Of a DNA stretch of 64,000 bases, positions 1 to 16,560 are shown piece after piece. Each line of letters begins with the position of its first letter. Positions within the stretch are counted from its first letter, which is position 1. The DNA lies in NCBI GenBank assembly GCA_963556495.2, contig OY747701.1, positions 41,494,001 through 41,558,000 on the forward strand. Direction: 5' to 3'. Both the position numbers and the translations under genes were made by a program. The notes under the pieces were generated by a model. It made no database searches, had not been told where the DNA came from, and saw only the letters and a program-made list of their open reading frames with translations. Source of the DNA: Valencia hispanica (taxonomy: Eukaryota > Chordata > Actinopteri > Cyprinodontiformes > Valenciidae).

Positions 1-216
1 GGTCCGAGAGATCCTGCGTTGGAACCGTAAAGGCTCGGGGAGTCCAAGCCGTTGGGGTGGCCGTTCATGGTGGACGAGTAAGAGCCAGAGGCGTCACTGG
101 AGCCACCGGGTGAGTGATGGTTTAGACTGTCGGTCAGAGAGGCAGGACTCGATGGTTCAGTCTTTATGTAAGAGGACGGACAATTTGACTCTAGGTGGCG
201 CTCCTTACTGGACATT
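1..216 (-). CDS. esrrg: Estrogen-related receptor gamma, N-terminal coding exon (partial)
   Basis: This exon encodes the start of the A/B (AF-1) region of the orphan nuclear receptor ERR-gamma, a constitutively active nuclear transcription factor that binds estrogen-related response elements and controls oxidative metabolism genes. On the minus strand a polypyrimidine-rich TCTCTGCAG acceptor precedes A|ATG at 216-213. About 71 codons follow to the window edge, beginning [20 protein letters not shown]. Residues 17-24 are IKTEPSSP, the phospho-sumoyl synergy-control motif known in ERR alpha and gamma (lysine 18, serine 23 here). The run [20 protein letters not shown] followed by HPNGLDSP matches ERR-gamma rather than ERR-beta, which diverges after SSDASG. 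The DNA-binding and ligand-binding domains lie outside the window. The acceptor leaves one base before ATG (phase 2), which fixes the phase of any upstream coding exon. The copy, esrrga or esrrgb, cannot be decided here. Confidence 0.93.
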
Positions 217-3200
217 CTGCAGAGAAGCCTGCAAAGATGAGATAGGCAAAAGATACAAGAAAGGGGAGTGAAAACAACTGCCATTAATGTACATGCCATT
301 TCTAAAAGTAACAAGAAAAAGTTCAAATGTAAATGTTTACATTCAGTTAAGGCAATAAGTTTAAGGCCCTGTGTGCAAATATAGACATTTGAAAAGCTTA
401 AAGCGACAAACAAACAAACATAAAACCCCCGTTGGGGATCATTAGAAAACCCTGTATTGAGAAGTAGAGAGGCACGTATATAGCAGCATATCGTCACACA
501 GCCACATTCACATGCTCGGGGGTGAGGTCATCCGTCACTCTCAAGTCAATAGCAGCTTGTTCAACATGAAGGTAATCAGTAAGCAGCCCCTCTGACGCTC
601 AGTCATCCCAGAGACAGGCCATACATACACAGACACATAGATAGTCATATTGAGGCACACTCACATTCACATCACGGTCAAAAACCGCAGACCAAGCAGG
701 ACAAGAAAGTGTACATTTGGGGGGGGAAACAAGGAGCAGGTTGATCAGGATCACTTTATGATTGTAGTCCTCTGATCGTCTTTTGTTCTGTGTCTCTCTT
801 ATTTCTCTCTCTTTTCTTGGGTTTCCTTCCTTCTCTCCCTAAGGAGGTGGGCTGGTGTCTTGTTAATGGCAGTTGTAATTAACAGCTATCTTCTCTCTGT
901 CCATATCTTTCCATCCGTCCCTTTGTCTACCTTACTATCTATCTGCCTGTCTCCCTATCACTTCCCATTCAGCACCATCTCTCTTTCTCTGCCCTCTCTC
1001 TCGTCTTCTTTCTCTTCACATTACTAGTCTCTGTCCCTCTAACCCTGCCCTCCCTCCCTTCACTCTCTTTCATTGTTAAAGGCAGAAAGCACAAAAGGGG
1101 TTTTTAATTAAGGCAGGATGCTGCTAAACGAGGGACTTCTAAAGTCCAGTCGGCCTGTAAAAGATCCCCATCCCACGGGGACCCATAAAACACAGACAGC
1201 GCTCCGGCGGAAAATGGAGAGCCGCTCAGGTGGGGGAATGGCGAATGAATACAGACGGGAAGAGAGACAGGCAGAAGAACAAGAAGACGAAAAGAATAAA
1301 AAAAAAAAAAAAAAAGAGTTATTGTGAGACCTGCAGCAACTGATGATGGTTGATTGACTCAAAGCAGTTAGAATGAGCTAAATCTCCCCTAAAAATAAAC
1401 TTAAAATACTTCTGTTTTTTTTTCTTTCTTTTCATAAAATGCAATGACATTTATGATGTATGATACTTTGGCCCTTTCACCCTTTTCATCATGTATTTTA
1501 TTCCACCTCATTCCTGCAGGTATAATTGAGGAATCCCATTATTAGTGTCTTTGTTGCAGACACCAATGTCTATGAATCCATTTAACTGATACTACAGCAT
1601 GCCTTTAGTTCAAGATAGGGAGGGTGGGGGGTTGGCATTGTGATGAAGCTGTGGAAACAAATCAAGACTGGGAAAAGTAGCCCATAAAGACATGAGAACA
1701 TAAAGAGCTAGAATAAAACAGAAGAGTGTATGTATGTGAAAAAAAGAGACGGGAAGAAAAGCAATAGCATGAAGTTCTCTGTGCTTCAACACGGGGACTG
1801 AAAACAGCAGCGGCAGGAAAACGGGACTACCTCATTTAAGTAGATGATGTGGTGGTGATGATTTAATCTCTCCTTTTCCCGTCTTTATGCTCTTTTGTCC
1901 CCCTTCCTTTTCCACTGTCAATCCCTCTGAGTGCCATTAAGCAAAAGAGTTTAAGTGCCAAAAGATCTCTTTCCATTCTCCATTCCAGTCTCTCTTTTCC
2001 TCTGTCGTGTCTTACTCCTGCTCTCTTACTCACTCTCACTCTGCTTATGAATGAAAAATAATTGCCATCACGGGGTGAGAAATAAAAAAAGAATAAAAAA
2101 AGAAGACATGCGTGCAGAGAGGAGGCGTGGAGGAAAGAAGATTAAGAAATCACAGCTAGTGCGCTGTGCCAAGTAAGAGGTTGAACGCATTTATGTATGT
2201 ATGTTATCAGTATAATTACGGCGCAATGTAGCGGCGACTCAGTGCTGAAAGAGCAGTCCTATTGTACCTTTCTGCTCTTCAGATGAGTGTGAAGACAGAA
2301 CATAAGGGCCAGTCTCAGTTCTTCGTCTTTTCCTATGCTCAAAGAAATTTATAAAAAGTGAAGAAAAAAAGGATTCAGTGTTTCTTTTTCTTTCAATATA
2401 TTGATATGTATAGGATGGACGTGTACAGATAATGGATGGATGGATGGATATGTTTATATATATATATATAAGGTATATAAATGATGATAAAAAAAGGAGT
2501 AATAGCATCCTAATGAAAAGTTTTGCTCTAATGTTTGGAAGAGCTGAATAATGTTTGTAATGTAATTAGAATCAGCGTTTTAACAGCTGGTTTGATGTGG
2601 GTTATTTTTTTTTAGCCGCAAAATAAATAAATAAATTTAGAAAAGAAAGGAAATACAGTTAATTTCCTTTTATTGTAAAATTAAGTAAATGTATTAATGC
2701 AATAAACATGCGGCTGAAACTAAAAGAGGAAAGTGTTTCTTGCTAAAATTTATCATTTTAATTGTGGTTTTAACTTCTAACCCACAGGAAAGGTATTTAG
2801 ACAAAAAGTTAAGTTGTGTTTTTTTTTTTTATCTTATTTTACTGTATAATCAGAAACCTCAGTTTCTTCTTGCTGTTGAGCCACATGGTTCAGTGCAAAT
2901 GTTTATTCATGTTCATTTATTTATTTTCTTTTAGCCTCTTTAAGGAGACTTTCTGTGCTGACCAGTTTGCTCCAATGTAAAAACACTGAGTTGTATTTGA
3001 GCAAAAAGGATGAAGGTTTAGTTAAAAAACATGCAACAAGATGCCCGTTTCCACTAAACACGTTCCAGGACATTTCTGAGAGGTGGGAAGGTGACGCTGG
3101 CTCGGTCCTCTCAGCCGTTGTGTCTCCATAAAAAATTGGCCCCTTAAGGAATTTGCTAAGACGTCAGCAAATCGCGACCGTTTCGGCAGTGATTGGCGTC

Positions 3201-6200
3201 ACTGACCAGTGCTAAAAAGTGCCCACAGTAGCAGAGAATAACAAGAGGTTGACAATAGAGGAAGCAGGGATGGTTGCTGTGTTTCTGTTTGCCAAGTTGT
3301 TAGAAACTGCTTCCCCCACAACTCTTCCAATTTTACAAAGCCGGTTGTTTGGCAACATCTGCTGATATAATTTCCCTCTGAGTTACAACTAATCAGCGTG
3401 ACTTAACCACAGCTCCTGCCCAGCGACTCTACCAGCCCATTTCAGAGTACATACCCCAAGGCAGGTACTCGTTTGGTCCCTGAAATGGCCTGGAAAGTGG
3501 TCCTTTCAGGCGGCCTGGGGAAATCGAGAGACGCATACCATGAAGGTCTGGTAAATGCTTATAGGTAATGGATGGATGGATGGATGGATTGTCAAAAGTA
3601 AACAAGATCTCGTATTTCATTATATTTTTAGCCTTAAATGTAAAATCTGTTTAAGGTTCCTCAAAATACGTATTTATTCTGGACACCAGTTTGACTTCTG
3701 TAAAGACTTTTTAGCTTATATCATGTAAAAAGCTCTAAATTCTTTCTCCATCTTTCTTTACATTTCTCCCTGTTTACCTGTGCAGAGATGCATATAATTT
3801 AATAGCGCACCAAGAAAACTGTAAAAGTGTGGGTGTCATGGTTTTTAACTCCTCAGTCAAGGAAGTGGTCCAGTGACTGTCCTAAAAGTTACTAAAAGCT
3901 GCTAAATGACATTATCACCTAATTTGCAAAACTGTTTTTCTCCACATGAAAGTAACTAACAAGGTGGGAGAGACGAATAACTTCTTCAGAGGGGCAAATA
4001 GGTGAAAAATCCAATAAACTTTCTTCATTTTAGTTTTAGTTTTTCTGACTGTTTTTGTATACAATCTACTGTACCAATGAAATTTGATCAAAAAGACCAT
4101 ATAAATACTGTGATTTTTCTCAAATACAGGGACTTATTTTAGGAGAAATAATACTTGGACTAATGAGGGGATCATTCAGCAGCAGCATGGGGATCCGAGA
4201 TACATTAGCAGTCTGGATGTTCAAGGGGCGGTTCTGACTTAAGCTAGGAGGGAGTGCTGTGGGAGAGCTTTGGAATGGGCCAACAATACGTGTTTTCAAG
4301 TGATTCACCAATAACACTGGGAAAAGCTGTTAAATTTGTTGCCAATCACTTTTTTGAAGTGTTTTCTTAGATAGAATAAAATAAAACCCTGAATAAATAA
4401 ATATTGGCTAAAGTAACCTTTGAAAGTAAGCACTTATGTGAATAATACAGAAAAAAAACAGATAAACTGGCTTTAAATATAGTGCTTGTGACATCACCTT
4501 TAACTTTACATGGTTGTTATGATTCATATCTTCAGATATCAAATATTAAGCAAACCCATCTCTCACTGAGATAAAACACACATCTAAAATACTGCTACTT
4601 TCCTCTTGACTTTATTCTAGACAATTGTTGTCATTTTCTCTCTCACCTCAATCCTATTTACTTTTTTTGTGTTCAATTTTTTCCACAGTGACACAGAAAA
4701 ATAGAAGATTTGAGGGAGGAAAATGGTACGGAATGTCTGTAGACTGTTATAAAGGGAAGGTGTGCAACCTTTAGCATGACAAGCTGTCATTAGAGCAGTG
4801 GGCTGATTCAGAGGCCTGACAACTGGCCATGGCAAACATGCAATATTCGTATTAGAGTGAAGAACGCCTCAGATGTGTTCATCTGCTCTTTGCAGTTTGC
4901 TATGAGTTGCTTTAATCTGCATCTGTGCAAACTCTTACTTCTTCATTATAAAAAACAATCTTTGTAAAACTTTCTCACTAGATGGCAGCAATAGACACAC
5001 TAATGCTCACATAACTTTAAACAGAGTTTAGTCTGCATTTATAGTTGAAAATGGACAGAATGTCAACCAAATAAGACATTTTTTTCTAAATCTGTGTAGC
5101 AGAAATATCTACAGGTGAGGAATATTATTACAATTGTTGTATAAGAAAAAAAACCATGACGTTTAGGAAACAGAAACTCCACTTATGAACTTAAGTGCCA
5201 TGGGGTGCAGCAGGATAAAGCCTCGTACTACTGTCACAATTTTATTTTCCTTTAAGTTATTTCTTTTTGGAAAAAAATAGGATTGTAAAACAGAAAACAG
5301 AAAAGAAGCATAAAGGGTGGGTGGAGAGATGGAGAGGGGAGAAGTGCTGACAGTGAAGCTGCAACGGGTCTGTTAATACCTTTCCATCACACCTAGCATT
5401 GTGCTTTCAATGCTGATAAGAACGAGCAGTCCAATAAGCAAAAAGCATAAAAAAAGAGAAAGACCTTACACAATTGTATCTAGATAATACTGCCAATGCT
5501 CAGGGGAGAAGAAAATAAAGGGAAGCATAGGCAGCATGAAAGAAAATACATTGAATTAAAGAACCGAATAAGAAGGAAAAGAACCAAAACACATTTACAT
5601 CTCCATAGTCAAGTGAATAACAGCAATTTCATCAATGAGCTGAACTGCCTTTTCAGCTGTGATGGGACTATTCTGAAGTAATTGGAATTATTGATTACAT
5701 TTTTGTAAATCTAGAGAATGTCATTTAGCGATCATCAGAGTGATTAACCACATGTCAGTAAGCAGCAGATATCAGCAGGACACCCTCTGACCTCGTTCCT
5801 TATACCCTACAGTGTGAAGTGATTTAACCTTGTGGGAGCAGACATCAGGATTGCATAGGAGGGAATGAAGAAGATAATATTTGATTACCATACGCAATAT
5901 AATATTAGGAATCGGAGGGTGCGGGTAGAGTTTGAGTATGGCACAGTTCTGGGTGCACGGTTTGTCTTGCAATCTGGCCAACATGCTTGTAAAATATCTA
6001 AAACTCCTAAGGGACTCCAGTCTCATTTTTTTTAAAGAAGAAGCTATTCTTTCCACAACACAGCCCTTACACTTATCTGTTATTTTCTGTTTGAGTTTTA
6101 TGTCACTCCATTTCAGGGACTAAACAATGTCCGCTGTTTAGCAAAAAACATGTAAACAAATAATTAATGTCAGCCTCCTTTCTCTGGGATACATGTACAA

Positions 6201-8049
6201 ATCTATTTATGAGTGCTAAATGTGTGCTTCAGTTAACATGTCTAATTCTAAACCAGGAGTCACTTTATCTGAATATTTTCTGTGTTTGACAGCTCTTTTT
6301 AAAAACGGTGACAGAAAAGTCTTAAGGCCGTCTGTCATTTTGACAGATTGCGCAGGAAGTTCAGGTAATTTTATCAATCCGAAAAAGATACCCATTAGAT
6401 TACCTGAGTGTCATCTCAGACCTGGACACCGTACCCAATGCATCTCGCTATCAGGGAGTTGACATCTGTGACTGCACCGTACACACGCCGGAGGTGACAG
6501 AGGCTGCAGCTTAACCACTGATGCAGAAGGGGCGCATGTGGGGATTTCATCCCCCTGAAGCAATCAGAAAGGCCGTCGTTCAAAGAGCCTTGCCAAATTC
6601 TGATCACTTCAATAGTAGAAATGTTCCCCCCCAACAGAGCGCGGATTCAGCCTCCATTACACACAGGTGCAGCGCAGCTCCATGCTGAGCGTTCAGGCAA
6701 CAGGAGGTGAAATGTTCATAATTAATACATATAGCCTTTTAAACTGCTCAGTGTGTGAGGGCATGATGTGGATTCTCGTTTCAGGCTTTTTTTTTTTGAT
6801 TGAACATTAATTAAAATGAATGATAATTAAACAATTAAATGAATGAAAATTAAACACAATTGAATTTGTCATTATCATTTTAAAAATTGACGAGAGAAAA
6901 ATAGAGTAAGATCGGATATTTTTGACTGTGTCAGTCAAAATGACCGACAACAAAAAATTGCAGCGCAACCTCTGTTCTAGACACAAAGTCAGATCTGTTC
7001 CTAAATTGCTTCACTGCCTACAATCTCCCTGTGCCAATGTGGTTTGCCCACATTTTATTTAGAAATTATACATTCATTTAAGCAAACATCTACCCCTATT
7101 TATGTATATTTGTGTTAAATTACAGCCAGAGAAAATAACATCACATATTCAAAGACGAGAGGTATTTAAATTACGCAACATGTGCAGAAAAAATACCATC
7201 TGCTAAAAGCTGGTGGAAGTTTTGGTCCTCTCCTGGGCCAAAAGTGGCTCAAAGATGTCAGAATGTGCAGTTATTTCTTCACCTGATGGGTGCCTAGTAT
7301 TACTATGGATCATTTTCTAAACAAATTAATTATCTAATTTGTGTTTATACTCATAAAATAAAATATGTTTCTCTATCTCTAATGACTTCTATATCTGCTG
7401 TGGTTGTGGCTAAACAGAGAACAACTTCAGATGCAAAAATGGGTTTAAAAAAAAAAGGGTTTAAATGCCTCACATCTGCTCGATTTGATACCCATATGTG
7501 TGTCTGTATGCATTTACCTCCTTTGTGAATCTGGTGCAGAAATAAAGCCAAACGACGGCAAAACAGTTGCAAAACCGTATGGGATTACACTGCTTAGTGA
7601 GCTTCCCTCTCTGTAGTTTGATGGCTGAAATAAATGCAGTCCCACTGTAATTCATGTGTGCTTTCATGGAACATTAAAAAAAGAGCTGTTGTTTCTAACT
7701 AACTTATAGGCAATGAACTAGAGCTCTGATTCACTGAATCATTGGGGTGAGTTTGTGCATGTGGTTTGGTTCCGCTGCAGAGAATCACAGTGAGTCAGTG
7801 ATTATAGTTGTTTTCAGAAACAAAAATGAATACAAAGGGGGGTAAAAAAGACTCCAACTGTGACAGTCAATCTGAAGCACTCTCCCACCTACCGAGCTCT
7901 CTTTTTCCCTCTCCTTCCTCCCCTCTTTGGGTCTCAATCCTTCGCTGTTATCATTTCTACTTCTCACATACAAACACCCCCTATCATTCCTGCTCCTTCT
8001 TGTCGGTGCATCCACACCCCCTCAAAGACCACCTTACACCCTCCTGATG
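217..8049 (-). other. esrrg: esrrg 5' intron, proximal part
   Basis: This is intronic DNA between the conserved coding exon and the next upstream exon candidate at 13,296. It is AT-rich, with purine or pyrimidine-rich stretches, an A-run near 1,298-1,315 and short ATGG repeats near 2,430-2,450 and 3,566-3,590. No reading frame in it looks like a conserved protein. The block 3,040-3,545 is listed separately as a possible decayed repeat. Confidence 0.7.
3040..3545. repeat. Possible decayed interspersed repeat (MITE-like)
   Basis: This block is more GC-rich than its flanks and begins with a 'cccgtttccacta' phrase typical of a fish non-autonomous DNA element family. It continues with phrases (agcagagaataacaagagg, gaggaagcagggatggttgc) that I associate with dispersed teleost repeats. 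I cannot see terminal inverted repeats or target duplications, so both boundaries and class are uncertain. It could instead be unique sequence. Confidence 0.3.
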
Positions 8050-13295
<5,246 letters not shown>

Positions 13296-13454
13296 CTGGG
13301 GTTGTAGAGGGCATGTGCGTCTCTCATGTGGTTGGCTTCTAGTGAATCGTAGTTCTGGTGCATCCTCCAGGCGCCAGCGCCACATTTAACATATGTTGAC
13401 TTGGAGTTTTCTTCGCTGCTGCTGTTCACCAATGGCCCCTTCGATAAGTTCATT
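13296..13454 (-). CDS. esrrg: Candidate esrrg cassette exon, in frame (159 nt)
   Basis: On the minus strand a long pyrimidine tract (TTCTCTTTCTCCCCCTG) ends in CCGCTCAG|A, and the segment closes at CCCCAG|GTAAGA, a near-consensus donor. The exon starts A|ATG and ends AG|, so both boundaries are phase 2 and the length is a multiple of three. Splicing AG| to the downstream A|ATG gives an Arg codon followed by MSSKERH, so the 52 codons beginning MNLSKGPLVNSSSEENSKST and ending HALYNP read straight into ERR-gamma. Splicing to the candidate first exon at 22,191 is also in frame. I recognise no domain; the peptide is polar and Ser-rich. It may be an alternative N-terminal extension or an untranslated cassette that happens to be open. 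The splice signals and matched phases are visible; expression is inferred. Confidence 0.55.
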
Positions 13455-15453
13455 CTGAGCGGTGGAGAAATTTCAGGGGGAGAAAGAGAATGACAGCAGT
13501 GAAAAAACAGCCATTGGGGAAGAGAAAACACAGAAAAATGGCAGGAGGAAAGGTGAAACTGTTCTCTGTTTCATTCAAACTGTTTAAACAAAACTCGGTT
13601 AATACTTAAAAATCTTTCATTGCTGTAAAAATATTTTATCTTCTACACGAGTAGAATAAATGCAGTGAGAGAAATGGATGTGGGTGAAGACAACATGCAG
13701 ACAATCACTTCCCACATGCTAATTCTGCTTATTTGTTTGGCCTCAGTGTGAAACCGCTCAGCACAGTTTGGACATACAGATGCAGGCCATAAAATAGAAA
13801 AGGCTCACGGACACACAGAACAGCACAACTGACACAAAGGCTGACATGCTGGGCCAACAGGCAAATGCACAGACTGCCTTCAGAGAGCTATGGAGAGGAC
13901 AGGCTGTAATTTTAAACCAGTAGAGGCTTTTGTCTTGTGTTAACACATTTCAATCAGACAGATCAGTCGGTGCGTATATGCATCATTGAATGTTAACCGG
14001 AGCACTTTCCAGCTGAGTTTGGTCTCAGGGGACCTTTACTAGTTTTAGCTTTTAATAATGCTTCCAAATCGAGGGAGGAGAAACTTAAAAGCACCAGAGG
14101 ACGGACTACCATCCATCACTCAAACCCTGCTCAGGCGAAGAACTGCTGCAGAGGTGATAAGGTCAGCGGTCTACAACGGAATCGAAATGACCATTTCTAA
14201 GAAAAGTCAAATCTTTAAATCACATAATGTGACTAATAAGAAGACATTTCCTTTTGGTAAAGATCAAGAAAGAGAAGGGAAAAGGAGAAAATGTGTCTTT
14301 TCTTTAAAACACTCCCTACTCCTTATTGAAATTAAAAACAAAGTATCGAGACAGAAACTTGGTTTACCATAATTTTAGGAAAAATGTGAAAACTTATTAA
14401 CTGCTGTTATTTTCTTCAAACAATGAAAATGTTTTTCGCCAAACACATTGAAAAATGCTGCTTTTTAAGTTCTGTCCAGTATGTGCTTTGATTATTTTTT
14501 GGTATGCGCTTTTCTTGCTAGATGCTGAGATGATATTGATGATATTTCCATTTTATAACAATTTAATGGACAATTATTCAATTTCTCTTGTATCTTCAAC
14601 CAAAACAGCAAAATATCTCACTGCGGATAGAAAGGATGATGTGGCTACTAATATCTACCCATCATTTTTGTCTTGGTTATATTGTTTTGTCTATTTTTAC
14701 CCATAATAACAGCTAACTAGTTTTCTTTTTAAAGATCTCCAGGTGGACAGACAGGTAGACGGACCAATGACATGTCTGACAGCCATCGCTCCATCCACCC
14801 ACAGAGCAACATTGGTGCAGTGCGAGGTTGAGGCCAGGGTGTGTAATATGTAGGTTTTAGTTCCACTCTGGTGAATGGGAGAAATCAATATCTTTCTGCT
14901 GCCACTGCTGCTAGAGACGCTTATTGGCTTTGGTTGTGGTGTCACAATGCTATATAGAAAGGCAACACTTAATACTGCAGTTTTTTACTCTTATTATTGG
15001 ACTGTATCCTGGTGTAACCAGACTGAAGTATATTCAGTACCAAAAGGCACATGATAGTTTCAGTGTGAATAGCCTTTCTCTGTCTCATTATTACTGTGAA
15101 GTGTGTTTATCCTTTAAGCCAGTATAAAGTGAAGAGATGAAAGAAAGAGGATTAAAAGGATAAAATAAAGCAATTTTCATATCAAAATTACCCCAAATAC
15201 ATACAAGCATATGTTTACAAAGACACGAGATACGTCACTGCTGCAAAATTTTTGAAACCTGGTGAATTTTTTGAATTGGCCTAAACCTGCTGTGGATTAC
15301 CAAGAATAATATATCCCTCAATTTTTCATTCTCTCCACATAATTAACATTTGAAATTCAGCAGATAATAATTCAAATGTGGTGTCATTATTATGAACGTA
15401 AAGCTAAGAAAAGAGAATAAAAGTAAGTATTAACCTATGTGATTCTTCCTTAC
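13455..15453 (-). other. esrrg: esrrg intron between exon candidates
   Basis: AT-rich intronic sequence. Several open frames occur (for example 14,058-14,372 on the plus strand) but none resembles a known protein or has convincing splice context. I see no transposon here. Confidence 0.6.
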
Positions 15454-15640
15454 CTATTTCGCGCTCCTGTCAGTGCGCATAAGCAGCCCAAGCACACACT
15501 GAGTGTGTATGTGAGTTAAGGTTGGGAGGTAGGGAGATTGAGGGTTTCTTTCTGATGCTCAGTGACTCAGTCATGTGTTGCTGGTCCATCTGTGAACAGA
15601 TTGACCACAACAAGGTTTGTGTGTGTTGGTGCGTGCATGC

Positions 15641-15676
<36 letters not shown>

Positions 15677-15720
15677 CATTGTGATGCGGTGATTGATGAG
15701 ACAGTTACCAGTCTTACTAA
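15454..15720 (-). other. esrrg: Candidate alternative 5' (non-coding) exon of esrrg
   Basis: The minus strand shows GCGCGAAATAG|GTAAGG, a strong donor, at 15,454/15,453, preceded by CpG-containing sequence. About 280 bp upstream lies a TATATATAT box (15,730-15,742), so a first exon of roughly 250 nt is possible; its start is a guess. Immediately before the donor a mini frame (ATG CGC ACT ... AAA TAG) ends exactly at the junction, so the exon would add no protein and would be 5' UTR. It includes a (GT)n tract at about 15,643-15,675. Mammalian ESRRG is known to use several alternative non-coding 5' exons, which makes this plausible but not proven. Confidence 0.35.
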
Positions 15721-16269
15721 TGCAACACACATATATATATCCCTGAAGGGAGCAAATGCCACAGCGCACGCACGCGTGCACGCAGAGCTGCAACTGCCCT
15801 AGCTAATTACCCCTCCAGTCAGGCCAGCCCGGTGTCTTACAGGCACATCCAGAATGTGCATTCCTAAATGTGCTCAAAGATGGTTTTCTAACTAATTTGG
15901 ACTGTTTACACATATGCAGCTGAACACTGAAGAATAACTAAACATGGAGAATATGTGACAAAGTCAGTTGCACGATAATGGTAGAGAAGAAACAAGCAGA
16001 TTCAGTAGATCTCCTGAGCTTAACTAAAAAAAAAGTATTCGGCTAAATAAAATACAAGCAAAATTATGCCCTTCTTAACAGTAAACGTCTGGCCACTGGA
16101 ATGTGTGTCTTTTTAAGCTCCTGTGAAACTTCCTCTATTGATAACAGACATACAAAAACCTGGGACAGGTAAAGTCCAATCCCTTCAATATGTGTTCTGG
16201 GAGCATTAAAACGAGTGGGCGGATGAGCATATTCTGCTCCGAATGTGTGTCTGTGTTGCTCTGCGCGTG

Positions 16270-16560
16270 ACCACAGGAACATCAGGGCAGGTGGGGTTGG
16301 ATGAAGCCCTATGTTTGTGTGTGTGTGTGTGTGTGTGTGTCTGAGCGGGTGTGTGTGCGCACGTTAGCGTTAGCGACGGGAGCTGTTAGCGGGGCAGGCG
16401 GCAGATGGGCTGTCGGCCTTAATAGGGACTGAGCGGGTGCAGAAAGGTGACAGCTTCACAAGGGAGGGGCGTGTGGAGAGGGAGAAGAGGAGAGTGTGCG
16501 CGTGTGGCGGCGGTGGGGAGGAATCGTGAAGGAAGACCGAGATAAAGGAAAAATGACTTA
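16270..16560. promoter_or_regulatory. CpG-rich patch, possible alternative promoter
   Basis: A GC- and CpG-rich island in AT-rich surroundings, with a GT microsatellite (about 16,313-16,340), repeated 'ttagcg' units and GC-box-like gggagggg and ggcggcgg motifs. On the minus strand a CCTATTAAGG element could act as a TATA-like box. It lies about 0.8-1.1 kb upstream of the donor at 15,454, so it may be the promoter of that alternative first exon. No direct evidence of transcription exists in the sequence. Confidence 0.3.

Noticed and set aside
14058..14372. 104-codon plus-strand frame
   Set aside because: No recognised family and no splice sites; ordinary chance frame in intron.
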